Source: Bacteroidetes bacterium UBA2475 (GTDB taxonomy: Bacteria; Bacteroidota; Bacteroidia; B-17B0; Aurantibacillaceae). From it: 64,000 nt of DNA. The stretch covers positions 248,001 through 312,000 of the forward strand of contig DDPF01000004.1 of the NCBI GenBank assembly GCA_002342065.1, in the 5' to 3' direction. This document shows, in pieces, positions 7,887-16,996 of the stretch. A program made the translations under genes and the position numbers. Under the pieces are notes generated by a model. It was not told the DNA's origin, made no database searches, and was given only the letters and a program-made list of their open reading frames with translations. How positions within the stretch are numbered: position 1 is the stretch's first letter; each line of letters starts with the position of its first letter.

Positions 7887-8402
7887 TTACAAGGCATTAA
7901 ATTCCATTTCATAGGCATTATTGTTAATGGTTGTTTTGATCTTACGTATTCCCTTTGGATCAAATTTCATAATTTGCCATTCTGTAATTTGCTCGACGAA
8001 AAAACTTCTCGAAAAAACAGCTGTGTCATTATAAGACATTAAATCGTAAACTATCTCAAGTTTCTTTTTATTCTTAGAATAACTGTAAAAAAATGTAAGT
8101 TGATAATTTCCGTTATTTCCATTCGGTACATTTATTCTTGGAACATTACTTTTAAAATGTACGTCAAAAATTTCGTCAAAAGAAAGAGAAGTAATATCCT
8201 TTGAAAAAACTTTCGAGCCAAAATACTTATTTAATGCTGCCAAACTGTCTACGCCATTCACAGTGTAAGAAATCAGTTTAACATTGTCAAAAAATTCTAA
8301 TTTCTTTACTCGTTTAAACCATAACGTATTTTCAGGATATTTTTTACAGCTTGTATATGAAATACCAATAATAAAAAGTAATATGTAAATTATGTTTTTC
8401 AT
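7887..8402 (-). CDS. Small lipoprotein with CKKYPE motif, unknown function
   Basis: A 171-residue protein with a lipoprotein signal, lipobox SYTSC (Cys 19), followed by KKYPENTLWF. A CKKYPE-type start to the mature chain is, from memory, common among Bacteroidota lipoproteins of unknown role. The mature domain is probably beta-rich (YQLTFFYSYSKNKKKLEIVY). It lies 64 nt downstream of nuoN on the same strand and could be read through from the nuo operon, but no functional link is evident. Confidence 0.7.
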   Translation of the reverse strand: MKNIIYILLFIIGISYTSCKKYPENTLWFKRVKKLEFFDNVKLISYTVNGVDSLAALNKYFGSKVFSKDITSLSFDEIFDVHFKSNVPRINVPNGNNGNYQLTFFYSYSKNKKKLEIVYDLMSYNDTAVFSRSFFVEQITEWQIMKFDPKGIRKIKTTINNNAYEMEFNAL

Positions 8403-8466
8403 TTTACATTTTTATTATCAGAAGGAGTTAATGCAAAAGCATCAACTATGTTTACAGAAGAAATTC

Positions 8467-9858
8467 TTAAAACTCAAACATCTCAGCTACAATACCCGGA
8501 ACTATACCGATAGCGATAGTTGCGGCTGTAGTCAACACAATTACAATGATGTTAGATCGTTCAATTGTAATTGGCTCGTGCGTGTCTTGTTTTTTAAAAT
8601 ACATTGCAATTACCACGCGTAAATAATAATACACACCCACAGCAGAAGTTAATACCGCAATTATTAATAACCATTTGTATTGTGTACCGATCATGGCAGT
8701 GAATACAAAATATTTTGCAAAGAATCCGGATGTGATAGGAATACCCGCTAATGATAGCATAGCAACTGCCATACATAATGCTAAACTAGGATTACGTTTT
8801 GACAAACCGTTAAAGGCATCAACATTTTCGTTTCCTTTTCTGGTAACGTTGTAAACAATTCCAAAAGCAGCAATGCTACCTAATGAATATGCAAGAGAAT
8901 AATAAATTAAAGCGTTAACCGATAAATTACTTCTAACGTTTGCTAAAATTACCATTAACATAAATGCAGCGTGACTGATACTTGAATATGCTAAAATACG
9001 TTTTACATTATTTTGCATAGCTGCAGAGAAGTTGGCTATGATCAACGATAATGCAACAACTCCTGCCAAAATTCCTGTCCATACAGAACTGATCTCTGCA
9101 AAGCCCACCATGAACAAACGCATGAAAGCCGCAAAGGCAGCAGTTTTTACAACTGTGCTCATTAAGGCTGTAATTAATGTTGGTGAGCCCTGGTAAACAT
9201 CCGGTGCCCAAAAATGGAAAGGAGCAGCTGAAACTTTAAAGCACATAGCAATTAACATGAACACAACGCCTACATAAAAGAATAATGGCATATCTGCAGC
9301 GTGTTCAGAAATAAATGAACGGATCTGCATCAGATCAAAACTTCCGGTTGCGCCATAAATTAAAGCAATACCAAATAATAAAAAGCCACTTGCAAAAGAG
9401 CCCATTATTAAATATTTAAAGCCGGCTTCGTTACTTTTAATGTCTTTCTTTTTACTTGCTGCTAAAACGTACAATGGAATGCTCATGATCTCTACTCCTA
9501 AAAATAAAGTGGTCATGTTCTTGAACGAGGTCAGCATTAAAGCACCAACTAATGCAAATAATACTAAAGCAAAATGATCTACAAGATTTGTTTCTTCTTC
9601 AAAATAATCGTTCGCTAAAATAAACCAGAAGAAGGCAGTAGCAATTATAATTCCTGAGAAAGCAATGGCCAGTTTATCAAAACCGATCATGTTATCAAAA
9701 TACGGGATGCTCATTCCTGTTTTCCATTCCATGAAATTGAAAGCGTAAGCCGCAACAATTCCAAGCAACACCATTGGAAACAATAATTTTTTAAACTTGA
9801 AGATCTCAGCCAACATCGCTAAAATTCCTAGTCCACTTATAATCAGTAATCCTTTCAT
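8467..9858 (-). CDS. nuoN: NADH-quinone oxidoreductase subunit N
   Basis: A 463-residue polytopic membrane protein, last gene of the complex I operon. It is one of the three antiporter-like proton-pumping subunits of the membrane arm. Family features seen: an essential Lys region in PFHFWAPDVYQGSPTLITA, the KRILAYSSISHAAFML segment, and about 13-14 hydrophobic helices. Length is typical for Bacteroidota NuoN, a little shorter than the 485 residues of E. coli. The ATG at 9858 follows a 61-nt gap holding an inverted repeat. Confidence 0.96.
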   Translation of the reverse strand: MKGLLIISGLGILAMLAEIFKFKKLLFPMVLLGIVAAYAFNFMEWKTGMSIPYFDNMIGFDKLAIAFSGIIIATAFFWFILANDYFEEETNLVDHFALVLFALVGALMLTSFKNMTTLFLGVEIMSIPLYVLAASKKKDIKSNEAGFKYLIMGSFASGFLLFGIALIYGATGSFDLMQIRSFISEHAADMPLFFYVGVVFMLIAMCFKVSAAPFHFWAPDVYQGSPTLITALMSTVVKTAAFAAFMRLFMVGFAEISSVWTGILAGVVALSLIIANFSAAMQNNVKRILAYSSISHAAFMLMVILANVRSNLSVNALIYYSLAYSLGSIAAFGIVYNVTRKGNENVDAFNGLSKRNPSLALCMAVAMLSLAGIPITSGFFAKYFVFTAMIGTQYKWLLIIAVLTSAVGVYYYLRVVIAMYFKKQDTHEPITIERSNIIVIVLTTAATIAIGIVPGIVAEMFEF

Positions 9859-9887
9859 ACAATTTATTTACAATTTAAATATTTACA

Positions 9888-9919
9888 ATTGACAAATTGT
9901 CAATCCGTAAATTGTCAAT
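9888..9919. repeat. ATTGTCAAT inverted/direct repeat between nuoM and nuoN
   Basis: ATTGACAAATTGTCAAT (9888-9904) is a perfect 8-bp inverted repeat around one central base, and ATTGTCAAT recurs at 9911-9919 directly abutting the nuoM stop. It is one of several AT-rich repeats in the nuo gaps. Confidence 0.5.
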
Positions 9920-11380
9920 TTATTTTAGGTTCAACATTATCGTTTTAACAGCTTCTTCAGCAATATCATTTAATGGTTTTGGATAAACTCCAAAAGCAAC
10001 TACAACTACACAAATAATACTTAACACCACTTTATCGGTTGTTGCTAAAGGACCAAATGCTACATTAGAATCGTTACGATCTCCTAACATTATTTTTTGA
10101 TAAGCGCGTAACATATATACAGCTCCTAAAATAACCGTCAAGCCAGCTAATGCAGCCATTGTAGCACTGAACTGGTAAACACCATTGATCAATAAAAATT
10201 CGCCCACAAAGCCATTTGTTAATGGTAAAGCAACCGAGCCTAATAAAATAATTAAGAATAAAATTGCAAAATTGCCATTCATGCCGCGAATGCCGCCCAG
10301 TTTATCCATCTCACGGGTTCCGGTATGACGGAATAAAATATCAGCAATAAAAAATAAACCAACCACGTTTACACCGTGTGCTAACATTTGCATGATAGCG
10401 CCTTGTATACCTTGTTGGTTAGCAGATAAAATTCCGGCAGAAATTAAGCCAACGTGTGCAATAGATGAATAAGCAATTAAACGTTTAAAATCTTTTTGGC
10501 TAATAGCAATAATGGATGCATAAACAATTCCTGTTACAGAAAGTGCAATGGCTGTTCCGCCCCACTTCTCTAATCCTAAAGGAACAACAGGCAATAACCA
10601 TTTAATAACCCCAAAGGTTCCCATTTTAAGCATGATACCCGAAAGTAACATTGTTCCTTGTGTTGGAGCGGTAACGTATGTATCAGGTTGCCATGTGTGT
10701 AAAGGAAAGATCGGCATTTTAATAGCGAAGGCAATAAAGATCATCCAGAAAACGGCGCATTGTTGGTTCTCTGCTAAACTTCTTCCGGCAGTGTAAAGAT
10801 CTTGTACAGCCCATGATTTTAATCCATCAACATTGGTGTGGTTGTATAAATAAATTAAACCCACTAGCATAAATAAAGAACCGAATAAAGTGTACACAAA
10901 GAATTTAAATGTAATTCTTCCGCGATCTTCTCCACCCCATAACAAGCAAATAAAATAAATTGGAATTAATGCTAACTCCCAGAACACGTAAAATAAAAAT
11001 CCATCGTTAGCCATGAACACACCAACCAATGCCATTTGCATTAATAATATCAACCCATAAAAATTATTTGGTTTGCTGTGATCAGATGTAAATGAAGAAA
11101 GGATAATAAGCGGAACTAAAAAAGTAGTCAGTAAGATCATTAACAGGCTCATGCCATCAATACCAACAGAGAAGTGAATGCCAAGCGATTTAACCCAAAC
11201 ATGGTCGAAGCTTAACATACAGGCATTAGGATCTTGTTTAAATAAACAAAACGCTCCTAAAGCCAGCCCGAATTCAATGATTGAAAAACCGAGCGCCAAA
11301 TTACGTGCAGTGTTTCCTTTTACAAAGAACACTAAAAGGCCTGCAAGCAATGGAAATAAAATTAATAAAGCTGCTAACAT
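9920..11380 (-). CDS. nuoM: NADH-quinone oxidoreductase subunit M
   Basis: A 486-residue antiporter-like subunit of the complex I membrane arm. Seen motifs: FVFWELALIPIYF-type glutamate helix (FYVFWELALIPIYFICLLWG), AIKMPIFPLHTWQPDTY with the conserved Lys and His, and FKRLIAYSSIAHVGLI. About 14 transmembrane helices. It follows nuoL after 16 nt and precedes nuoN. Proton translocation is its known role in the family. Confidence 0.97.
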   Translation of the reverse strand: MLAALLILFPLLAGLLVFFVKGNTARNLALGFSIIEFGLALGAFCLFKQDPNACMLSFDHVWVKSLGIHFSVGIDGMSLLMILLTTFLVPLIILSSFTSDHSKPNNFYGLILLMQMALVGVFMANDGFLFYVFWELALIPIYFICLLWGGEDRGRITFKFFVYTLFGSLFMLVGLIYLYNHTNVDGLKSWAVQDLYTAGRSLAENQQCAVFWMIFIAFAIKMPIFPLHTWQPDTYVTAPTQGTMLLSGIMLKMGTFGVIKWLLPVVPLGLEKWGGTAIALSVTGIVYASIIAISQKDFKRLIAYSSIAHVGLISAGILSANQQGIQGAIMQMLAHGVNVVGLFFIADILFRHTGTREMDKLGGIRGMNGNFAILFLIILLGSVALPLTNGFVGEFLLINGVYQFSATMAALAGLTVILGAVYMLRAYQKIMLGDRNDSNVAFGPLATTDKVVLSIICVVVVAFGVYPKPLNDIAEEAVKTIMLNLK

Positions 11381-11396
11381 AAATTCCTGACTCCTA

Positions 11397-13283
11397 TTAA
11401 ATTAAAAAAGTTACTAATACAATAAATACAATACCAATTACCATGCTTATTACATAAAAGCCAATGTTGCCCGTTTGTAAAAGCCTAACGCCTGAACCAA
11501 TTCCTTTAACCGCGCTACCAACACCATTAACAATTCCGTCAATGATCTGGATATCGAAAAATTTATGAAAAGCAACTGAAAGAACATCTAACGGTTTGGT
11601 GATTACCGCATTGTATAATTCATCCACATAATATTTATTGTAAACCAGTTTTTGAAAGCCCGGCATTTTATCATTTTCCTTAAGCGGTAACGTTTTCTTT
11701 TGCATGTAAACGATATAAGCAAAATAAATAGTGGCAATAGCAGCTAACACAGCAATTCCCATTAACATCCATTCTGTATCGTGAGGCATGGTGCTTGGAT
11801 TTTTTCTTAAGATAACGGTATCCAAATTATTGCTCATCCAGTTTGGCATGTGCCAGAACTCCGGTAAACCTAATAAACCACCAACCACTGATAGAATTGC
11901 CAAAACAATTAACGGGAAAGTCATAGATGCGGGCGACTCATGTAAATGATGTTCTTGTTCGTGTGTGCCTCTGAATTTTCCGTAAAATGTAAGAAACAAT
12001 AAACGGAACATATAAAAAGCAGTTAGCATAGATGTTACCTGTCCAAAGAACCATAATACCGGACTGTGCTCATAAGCATGCGCTAGAATTTCGTCTTTAG
12101 AAAAGAATCCGCTGAAAGGAGGTAAACCGCTAATGGCGATTGTACCAATTAACATTGTAACAAATGTGATCTTTATATTTGAGCTTAGTCCACCCATTTT
12201 GCGAATGTCTTGCTCGCCACCCATGGCGTGAATTACAGAACCTGCACCTAAGAATAATAATGCTTTAAAGAAAGCGTGTGTTGTAACGTGAAAAACTGAA
12301 GAGCTATATGCGCCAACTCCTAAACCTAAGAACATTAAACCTAATTGTGAAACCGTTGAATAAGCAAGGATCTTTTTAATATCATTTTGAAAGAGACCAA
12401 TTGTTGCGGCAAATAAAGCTGTAATAACGCCAACTATGGCAACTGTTTCGCTGGCTACTTCGCTTATAGAATAAAAAATATTAGAACGAACGATCATATA
12501 GATACCTGCAGTAACCATCGTAGCCGCGTGAATTAAAGCAGATACAGGAGTTGGACCAGCCATCGCATCAGGTAACCAGGTATATAATGGTAGTTGTGCT
12601 GATTTACCCATTGCACCAACAAATAATAAAAGAGCGATACATGTTATTCTACCTGTTGAAACAGTTCCCGCTTTTAAAAACACTTCGTTATAAGAAATGC
12701 TGCTGAACGTTATAAAAATTAAAATGATCCCTAATAAAAATCCGAGGTCACCAATACGGTTCATCACAAAAGCTTTTCTTGCCGCGTTATTGTATGCAGT
12801 GTTCTTGAACCAGAAACCAATTAGTAAATAAGAACATAAACCTACTCCTTCCCAACCAACGAACATTATTAAGTAGTTATTTCCTAAAACCAACAACAAC
12901 ATAAAGAACACAAATAGATTTAAGTATGTGAAGAAGCGTGAGAAGCCTTCATCATCGTGCATATACCCAATAGAATAAACATGAATTAAAAATCCAATGC
13001 CGGTAATAATTAATAAGAATAAAGCAGAAAGTGGGTCAACCAATAATTCGAATGGAACTACAAGAGTTCCTGAGTTGATCCATGAAAATAAATTAACGAT
13101 ATAAGATTTTTCTGTTGAACCGTTTAATTCTACAAAAATAAGAACAGATAAAATAAAAGAAGCTAAAATGCTTACAGAAGCAATAATGCCGCTTAAGCCT
13201 TTGCTAATTTTTTTACCAAAGAATCCATTTATTAAAAACCCGATCAAGGGAAATAAAGGAACTAAACCGATCAACTTAATCAT
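11397..13283 (-). CDS. nuoL: NADH-quinone oxidoreductase subunit L
   Basis: A 628-residue distal proton-pumping subunit of complex I. I start it at the ATG at 13283 (MIKLIGLVPLFPLIG) rather than the TTG two codons upstream. Family motifs present: MFVGWEGVGLCSYLLIGFW, SAQLPLYTWLPDAMAGPTPV, and KKILAYSTVSQLGLM. The C-terminal part has the long amphipathic (lateral) helix region and a final transmembrane anchor (FYVISMVIGIVFIVLVTFLI). nuoK ends 9 nt upstream. Confidence 0.97.
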   Translation of the reverse strand: MIKLIGLVPLFPLIGFLINGFFGKKISKGLSGIIASVSILASFILSVLIFVELNGSTEKSYIVNLFSWINSGTLVVPFELLVDPLSALFLLIITGIGFLIHVYSIGYMHDDEGFSRFFTYLNLFVFFMLLLVLGNNYLIMFVGWEGVGLCSYLLIGFWFKNTAYNNAARKAFVMNRIGDLGFLLGIILIFITFSSISYNEVFLKAGTVSTGRITCIALLLFVGAMGKSAQLPLYTWLPDAMAGPTPVSALIHAATMVTAGIYMIVRSNIFYSISEVASETVAIVGVITALFAATIGLFQNDIKKILAYSTVSQLGLMFLGLGVGAYSSSVFHVTTHAFFKALLFLGAGSVIHAMGGEQDIRKMGGLSSNIKITFVTMLIGTIAISGLPPFSGFFSKDEILAHAYEHSPVLWFFGQVTSMLTAFYMFRLLFLTFYGKFRGTHEQEHHLHESPASMTFPLIVLAILSVVGGLLGLPEFWHMPNWMSNNLDTVILRKNPSTMPHDTEWMLMGIAVLAAIATIYFAYIVYMQKKTLPLKENDKMPGFQKLVYNKYYVDELYNAVITKPLDVLSVAFHKFFDIQIIDGIVNGVGSAVKGIGSGVRLLQTGNIGFYVISMVIGIVFIVLVTFLI

Positions 13284-13292
13284 AAACAAAAA

Positions 13293-13604
13293 CTAATTTT
13301 TTAAATTACTTAATAAATCTGTGTCAATACTTTTTACATTTCTGTAGATCATACTTAAAATTGCTAAACCAACTGCAACCTCAGCGGCCGCAACTGCCAT
13401 AATAAAAAACACAAATACTTGTCCGCTTGCATCATTATGCAAAGTGCTAAAAGCAACTAATAGTAAATTCACGGCATTTAACATTAACTCAATGCACATA
13501 AAAATGATGATAGAGTTACGACGTGCCATAACACCAACCGCGCCAATAATAAATAATACCGCGCTTAACAGTAAGTAATAATTTATTGAAATTCCGTTTA
13601 TCAT
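13293..13604 (-). CDS. nuoK: NADH-quinone oxidoreductase subunit K
   Basis: A 103-residue membrane subunit with three transmembrane helices, normal length. The conserved glutamates of the proton path are visible in [19 protein letters not shown] and in the [17 protein letters not shown] helix. It lies between nuoJ and nuoL with 6-9 nt gaps. Confidence 0.97.
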   Translation of the reverse strand: MINGISINYYLLLSAVLFIIGAVGVMARRNSIIIFMCIELMLNAVNLLLVAFSTLHNDASGQVFVFFIMAVAAAEVAVGLAILSMIYRNVKSIDTDLLSNLKN

Positions 13605-13610
13605 AATATC

Positions 13611-14126
13611 TTATTTAATTTCTTTTTTACCGATCATAATTGAACCTACAAGGGCTGCAAGTAATAATATACTGGCGATCTCGAACGGGAACAAAAACTC
13701 ACTAAACAATACTTTTCCTAAATTCTTCACCATTCCTATTTGAGAAGAACCGTATTGTGAAATCCCTAATTGCTCACTTCCTTTTAAAGAGCCAACCAAC
13801 ACACACAATAACATACCACCCGCAATGCCTGCAATGATTTTTGAGATCCAGGTTTTTTGAGGCTCGTTATCGTGGTTCAAGTCCATTAACATGATCACGA
13901 ATAAAAAGAGTACCATAATAGCGCCGGCATACACAACAATATGTACTACGGCTAAAAATTGTGCGTTCAATAATAAATAGTGTCCTGCAATACAAAAAAA
14001 TGTAAGTACTAAATATAAAACAGAGTTTACCGGGTTGCGGCTAAACACTACCATTAAAGCAAACATTATGGACAGGAAGGAAAGTATTCCGAAAAGCCAT
14101 TGTGTAATCGTGTATCCTAATAACAT
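13611..14126 (-). CDS. nuoJ: NADH-quinone oxidoreductase subunit J
   Basis: A 171-residue membrane subunit with about five transmembrane helices. The start is set to the ATG at 14126 (MLLGYTITQWLFGILSFL); the frame remains open to a TTG at 14147, but that would place the start inside the inverted repeat of the nuoI-nuoJ gap. Family motif: HIVVYAGAIMVLFLFVIMLM. Confidence 0.95.
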   Translation of the reverse strand: MLLGYTITQWLFGILSFLSIMFALMVVFSRNPVNSVLYLVLTFFCIAGHYLLLNAQFLAVVHIVVYAGAIMVLFLFVIMLMDLNHDNEPQKTWISKIIAGIAGGMLLCVLVGSLKGSEQLGISQYGSSQIGMVKNLGKVLFSEFLFPFEIASILLLAALVGSIMIGKKEIK

Positions 14127-14140
14127 ATTTTTTCTTTTTT

Positions 14141-14210
14141 GAATCAAGAAGCAAGACCTAAATGAGGCAAGACTGATTTGTCTTGTGTCTTATCGTCCTG
14201 GTTCTTGTTT
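14141..14210. repeat. Imperfect inverted repeat of the CAAGAA/CAAGAC type between nuoI and nuoJ
   Basis: Left arm 14141-14173 (GAATCAAGAAGCAAGACC...GGCAAGAC) and right arm about 14179-14210 (GTCTTGTG...GTTCTTGTTT) can pair over most of their length. CAAGA-type units repeat within each arm. It fills nearly the whole gap; role unknown. Confidence 0.5.
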
Positions 14211-14816
14211 CTAATGTTTATTCCCCTTATCAATTTTTTTACTGTCCCACATTTCATTGTGTTTCAGCCCTGGTAATTTTTTAAATTCTGCAACTTCTAA
14301 CGTTTGGCGCTTTGACACATCAATACGCTTGTCTACTTTCTCGGTTAGTTTACTTTTTCCGTAAACAAAATCTTCTCTCTCATATTCTGTATCAACTAAA
14401 CGGTCTGTTAAAAATATTGCTTCTTTCGGACAAGCCTCTTCGCATAAACCGCAGAAGATGCAACGCAACATATTTATTTCGTAAACCTTTGCATATTTTT
14501 CTTCTCTATATAAACCTTCTTCTCCTTTTTTTCTCTCTGCACTTTCCATTGTAATTGCTTCTGCCGGACAAGCCACCGCGCATAATCCGCAAGCTGTACA
14601 ACGTTCCGCGCCATTCTCATCGCGCTTTAGAACATGCCAGCCTCTGTAAACAGCTGCAACAGGACGAGTCTCTTCAGGATATTTTACAGTAGCTCTGCGT
14701 TTAAACAAATGGCTTCCTGTAATTAACATCCCTTTTAAAATGCCGGGCAAATAAAGTTGCTCCATTGCGGTTTGCACTTTATTTGATACTACTTTGCTTC
14801 TGTTAGTTAACTGCAT
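14211..14816 (-). CDS. nuoI: NADH-quinone oxidoreductase subunit I (2x[4Fe-4S])
   Basis: A 201-residue peripheral-arm ferredoxin-like subunit carrying clusters N6a and N6b. Two classical motifs are seen: CTACGLCAVACP (about residues 72-83) and CIFCGLCEEACP (about 118-129). The N-terminal 40 residues include the amphipathic membrane-associating segment. The C-terminal 60 residues are charged and longer than in E. coli. ATG at 14816. Confidence 0.96.
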   Translation of the reverse strand: MQLTNRSKVVSNKVQTAMEQLYLPGILKGMLITGSHLFKRRATVKYPEETRPVAAVYRGWHVLKRDENGAERCTACGLCAVACPAEAITMESAERKKGEEGLYREEKYAKVYEINMLRCIFCGLCEEACPKEAIFLTDRLVDTEYEREDFVYGKSKLTEKVDKRIDVSKRQTLEVAEFKKLPGLKHNEMWDSKKIDKGNKH

Positions 14817-14918
14817 TTCTTTTTATTTAAATAATGATACTATAGCAATAATAACGAGCGCGTAAATTTCTGCTCCCTCCATTATTTCGGTTACTATTTT
14901 AAATCCCTTTTTCAATTA

Positions 14919-15974
14919 TTAAAAAGTTATATGTCCTCTAAAAAATTCAACTACAACTGTTATTGCTAAATTTAAAAGTGAAAGTGGTAATAAAATTCTC
15001 CAGCCTAAATTCATTAATTGATCGTAACGGAAACGCGGAAGTGTCCAACGGATCCACATAAATACAGAAATGAAAAGGAAGATCTTTGTAAAGTATGCTC
15101 CAAAACCAATTAAAGCGATCCATTTAGAACCGTCTGCTAATCCCATAGCATCATACAATTCCTGTGCAAATGGAAAATTATATCCGCCAAAATAAAAAGC
15201 AGCCATTACCGCAGATGAAATAAACATGTTAATGTATTCTGCAAATAAGAACAAACCTAATTTCATTGATGAATATTCAGTGTGATATCCACCAACTAAT
15301 TCGGCTTCACATTCCGGTAAGTCAAATGGCGCACGGTTTGTTTCTGCCAAAGCACAAACAAAAAAGATTATAAAGCCTAGTGGCTGCCAAACAATATTTG
15401 CAAAACCCGCATCTTGTTGTTCAACAATTTCGCGCAAACTTAATGTACCACCTGAAGTAATAATTAATGCAATTACTGCAATACCCATGGCAATTTCGTA
15501 ACTGATCATTTGGCTTGATGCACGCATAGAACCTAATAAAGCATACTTATTATTAGATGCCCAACCGCCGATCATAATTCCGTAAACACCAACAGAAACA
15601 ACGCCAAATAAATATAAGATACCAATATTGATATCGGTAATTTGCATGCTGTATAATTTACCACCAACGTAAGCGTCTTTTGCCCACGGAATAACTGCGC
15701 CTGTCATAAGCGCCGTGAGCATAACTAAACTCGGACCAAGAATAAATAAAAATTTGTTAGAAACATTTGGAATGATCTCTTCTTTGAAGAACATTTTTCC
15801 ACCATCGGCCAAAGGTTGTAATAAACCAAAAGGGCCTGCTCTATCCGGACCAACACGATCTTGCAATAAAGCAGAAAGCTTACGCTCCCATAGTGTAGAG
15901 TATGCTGCCACTGCTAACGAGAGACCGAACACGGCTACACAAATAATCAATTTATAAATAATAAAAGCTAACAT
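14919..15974 (-). CDS. nuoH: NADH-quinone oxidoreductase subunit H
   Basis: A 351-residue membrane subunit that joins the two arms and lines the quinone chamber. Seen motifs: WERKLSALLQDRVGPDRAGP after the first helix, FKEEIIPNVSNK, ETNRAPFDLPECEAELVGGY, and RWTLPRFRYDQLMNLGWR near the C-terminus. Eight or nine transmembrane helices and a normal length. The 102-nt gap to nuoI shows no gene. Confidence 0.97.
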   Translation of the reverse strand: MLAFIIYKLIICVAVFGLSLAVAAYSTLWERKLSALLQDRVGPDRAGPFGLLQPLADGGKMFFKEEIIPNVSNKFLFILGPSLVMLTALMTGAVIPWAKDAYVGGKLYSMQITDINIGILYLFGVVSVGVYGIMIGGWASNNKYALLGSMRASSQMISYEIAMGIAVIALIITSGGTLSLREIVEQQDAGFANIVWQPLGFIIFFVCALAETNRAPFDLPECEAELVGGYHTEYSSMKLGLFLFAEYINMFISSAVMAAFYFGGYNFPFAQELYDAMGLADGSKWIALIGFGAYFTKIFLFISVFMWIRWTLPRFRYDQLMNLGWRILLPLSLLNLAITVVVEFFRGHITF

Positions 15975-15988
15975 AATTCTTTTCTTTA

Positions 15989-16972
15989 TTAAGGTTTTTT
16001 ATCGATTGGCATAAATCCCAAAGCTTTTTGCTGTTTCATTACCTGCACTTTTAATTCATTTAAATTCTGGTAATGATTTTGCGAGATCACTGAGTTTCTG
16101 TGAATTGGTGATGGCCCTTCAATTACCCAATCGCTTGTTTTTTTGTGATCGTAACGACAAGAGTTACAAATAAATTCTTCTACCTCATCCCACTGATCTT
16201 TACGCGCCGTAACACGAACAACTTCTTCGCCTTTTAACCATACGCGTGTTTTGCCACAACACTTGTCGCACTTGCGATGCGCATCTACCGGTTTGGTAAA
16301 CCATACACGTTGTTTAAAACGAAACGTTTTATCTGTTAAAGCACCAACTGGACAAACGTCAATTACATTTCCTGAAAAATCGTTATCAATTACCTGTTCA
16401 ATATAAGTTGAGATCTCTGAAGCATCGCCACGATGCACAACACCGTGCAAACGTTTATCGGTAATTTGTTCTGCAGTTTTTACACAACGGTAACAAAGTA
16501 TGCAGCGCGTCATGTGTAATTTAATTTTATCGCCAATATCGATCATCTCGTATTCGCGACGTTTAAATTCGTAACGTGTTTTTGCAGAGCCATTTTCGTA
16601 ACCAAGATCTTGTAATTTACATTCGCCGGCCTGGTCACAAACAGGACAATCTAAAGGATGATTGATCAACAAAAATTCAACAACACCTTTACGCGCCTCT
16701 AATATTTCTTTATTAATAAAATTCTCAACAACCATTCCATCCATCACTTCAGTTCTGCAAGAAGCAACAGGCTTAGGCATAGGAGTAGGATTAGCAGTAC
16801 TGCCTTGTGTAACTTTTACGATACAGGTACGGCAATAACCACCACTGGTTTTTAATTTAGTATAATAGCACATGGCTGGCGGCGCAACCTGCGGGCCAAT
16901 CAATCGTGCTGCCTGGAGAATAGTAGTTCCCTTTGGTACATCTATCTCTATTCCGTCTATTGTTACTTTCAT
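15989..16972 (-). CDS. nuoG: Short NuoG: iron-sulfur subunit lacking the molybdopterin-like domain
   Basis: A 327-residue protein equal to the N-terminal third of canonical NuoG (about 900 residues in E. coli). The [2Fe-2S] N1b ligands C35, C47, C50 and C72 are present. Next come the N5 motif H105/C109/C112/C118, N4 with C157, C160, C163 and C207, and a further C-x2-C pair set (C235, C238, C269, C272) corresponding to the start of the molybdopterin-oxidoreductase 4Fe-4S domain. The chain ends soon after, with a proper stop and no downstream remnant, so this is a compact form rather than a frameshift. To my knowledge a short NuoG is common in Bacteroidota. It should pass electrons from NuoE/F to NuoI. 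Confidence 0.93.
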   Translation of the reverse strand: MKVTIDGIEIDVPKGTTILQAARLIGPQVAPPAMCYYTKLKTSGGYCRTCIVKVTQGSTANPTPMPKPVASCRTEVMDGMVVENFINKEILEARKGVVEFLLINHPLDCPVCDQAGECKLQDLGYENGSAKTRYEFKRREYEMIDIGDKIKLHMTRCILCYRCVKTAEQITDKRLHGVVHRGDASEISTYIEQVIDNDFSGNVIDVCPVGALTDKTFRFKQRVWFTKPVDAHRKCDKCCGKTRVWLKGEEVVRVTARKDQWDEVEEFICNSCRYDHKKTSDWVIEGPSPIHRNSVISQNHYQNLNELKVQVMKQQKALGFMPIDKKP

Positions 16973-16996
16973 TATTATTTAATAGTCTTTATACAA

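Noticed and set aside
14127..14147. TTG start for nuoJ
   Set aside because: It lies in the inverted repeat of the gap; ATG 14126 gives the normal NuoJ N-terminus.
15989..16972. nuoG as a frameshifted or truncated pseudogene
   Set aside because: No molybdopterin-domain remnant follows, the stop is clean, and compact NuoG is known in this phylum.
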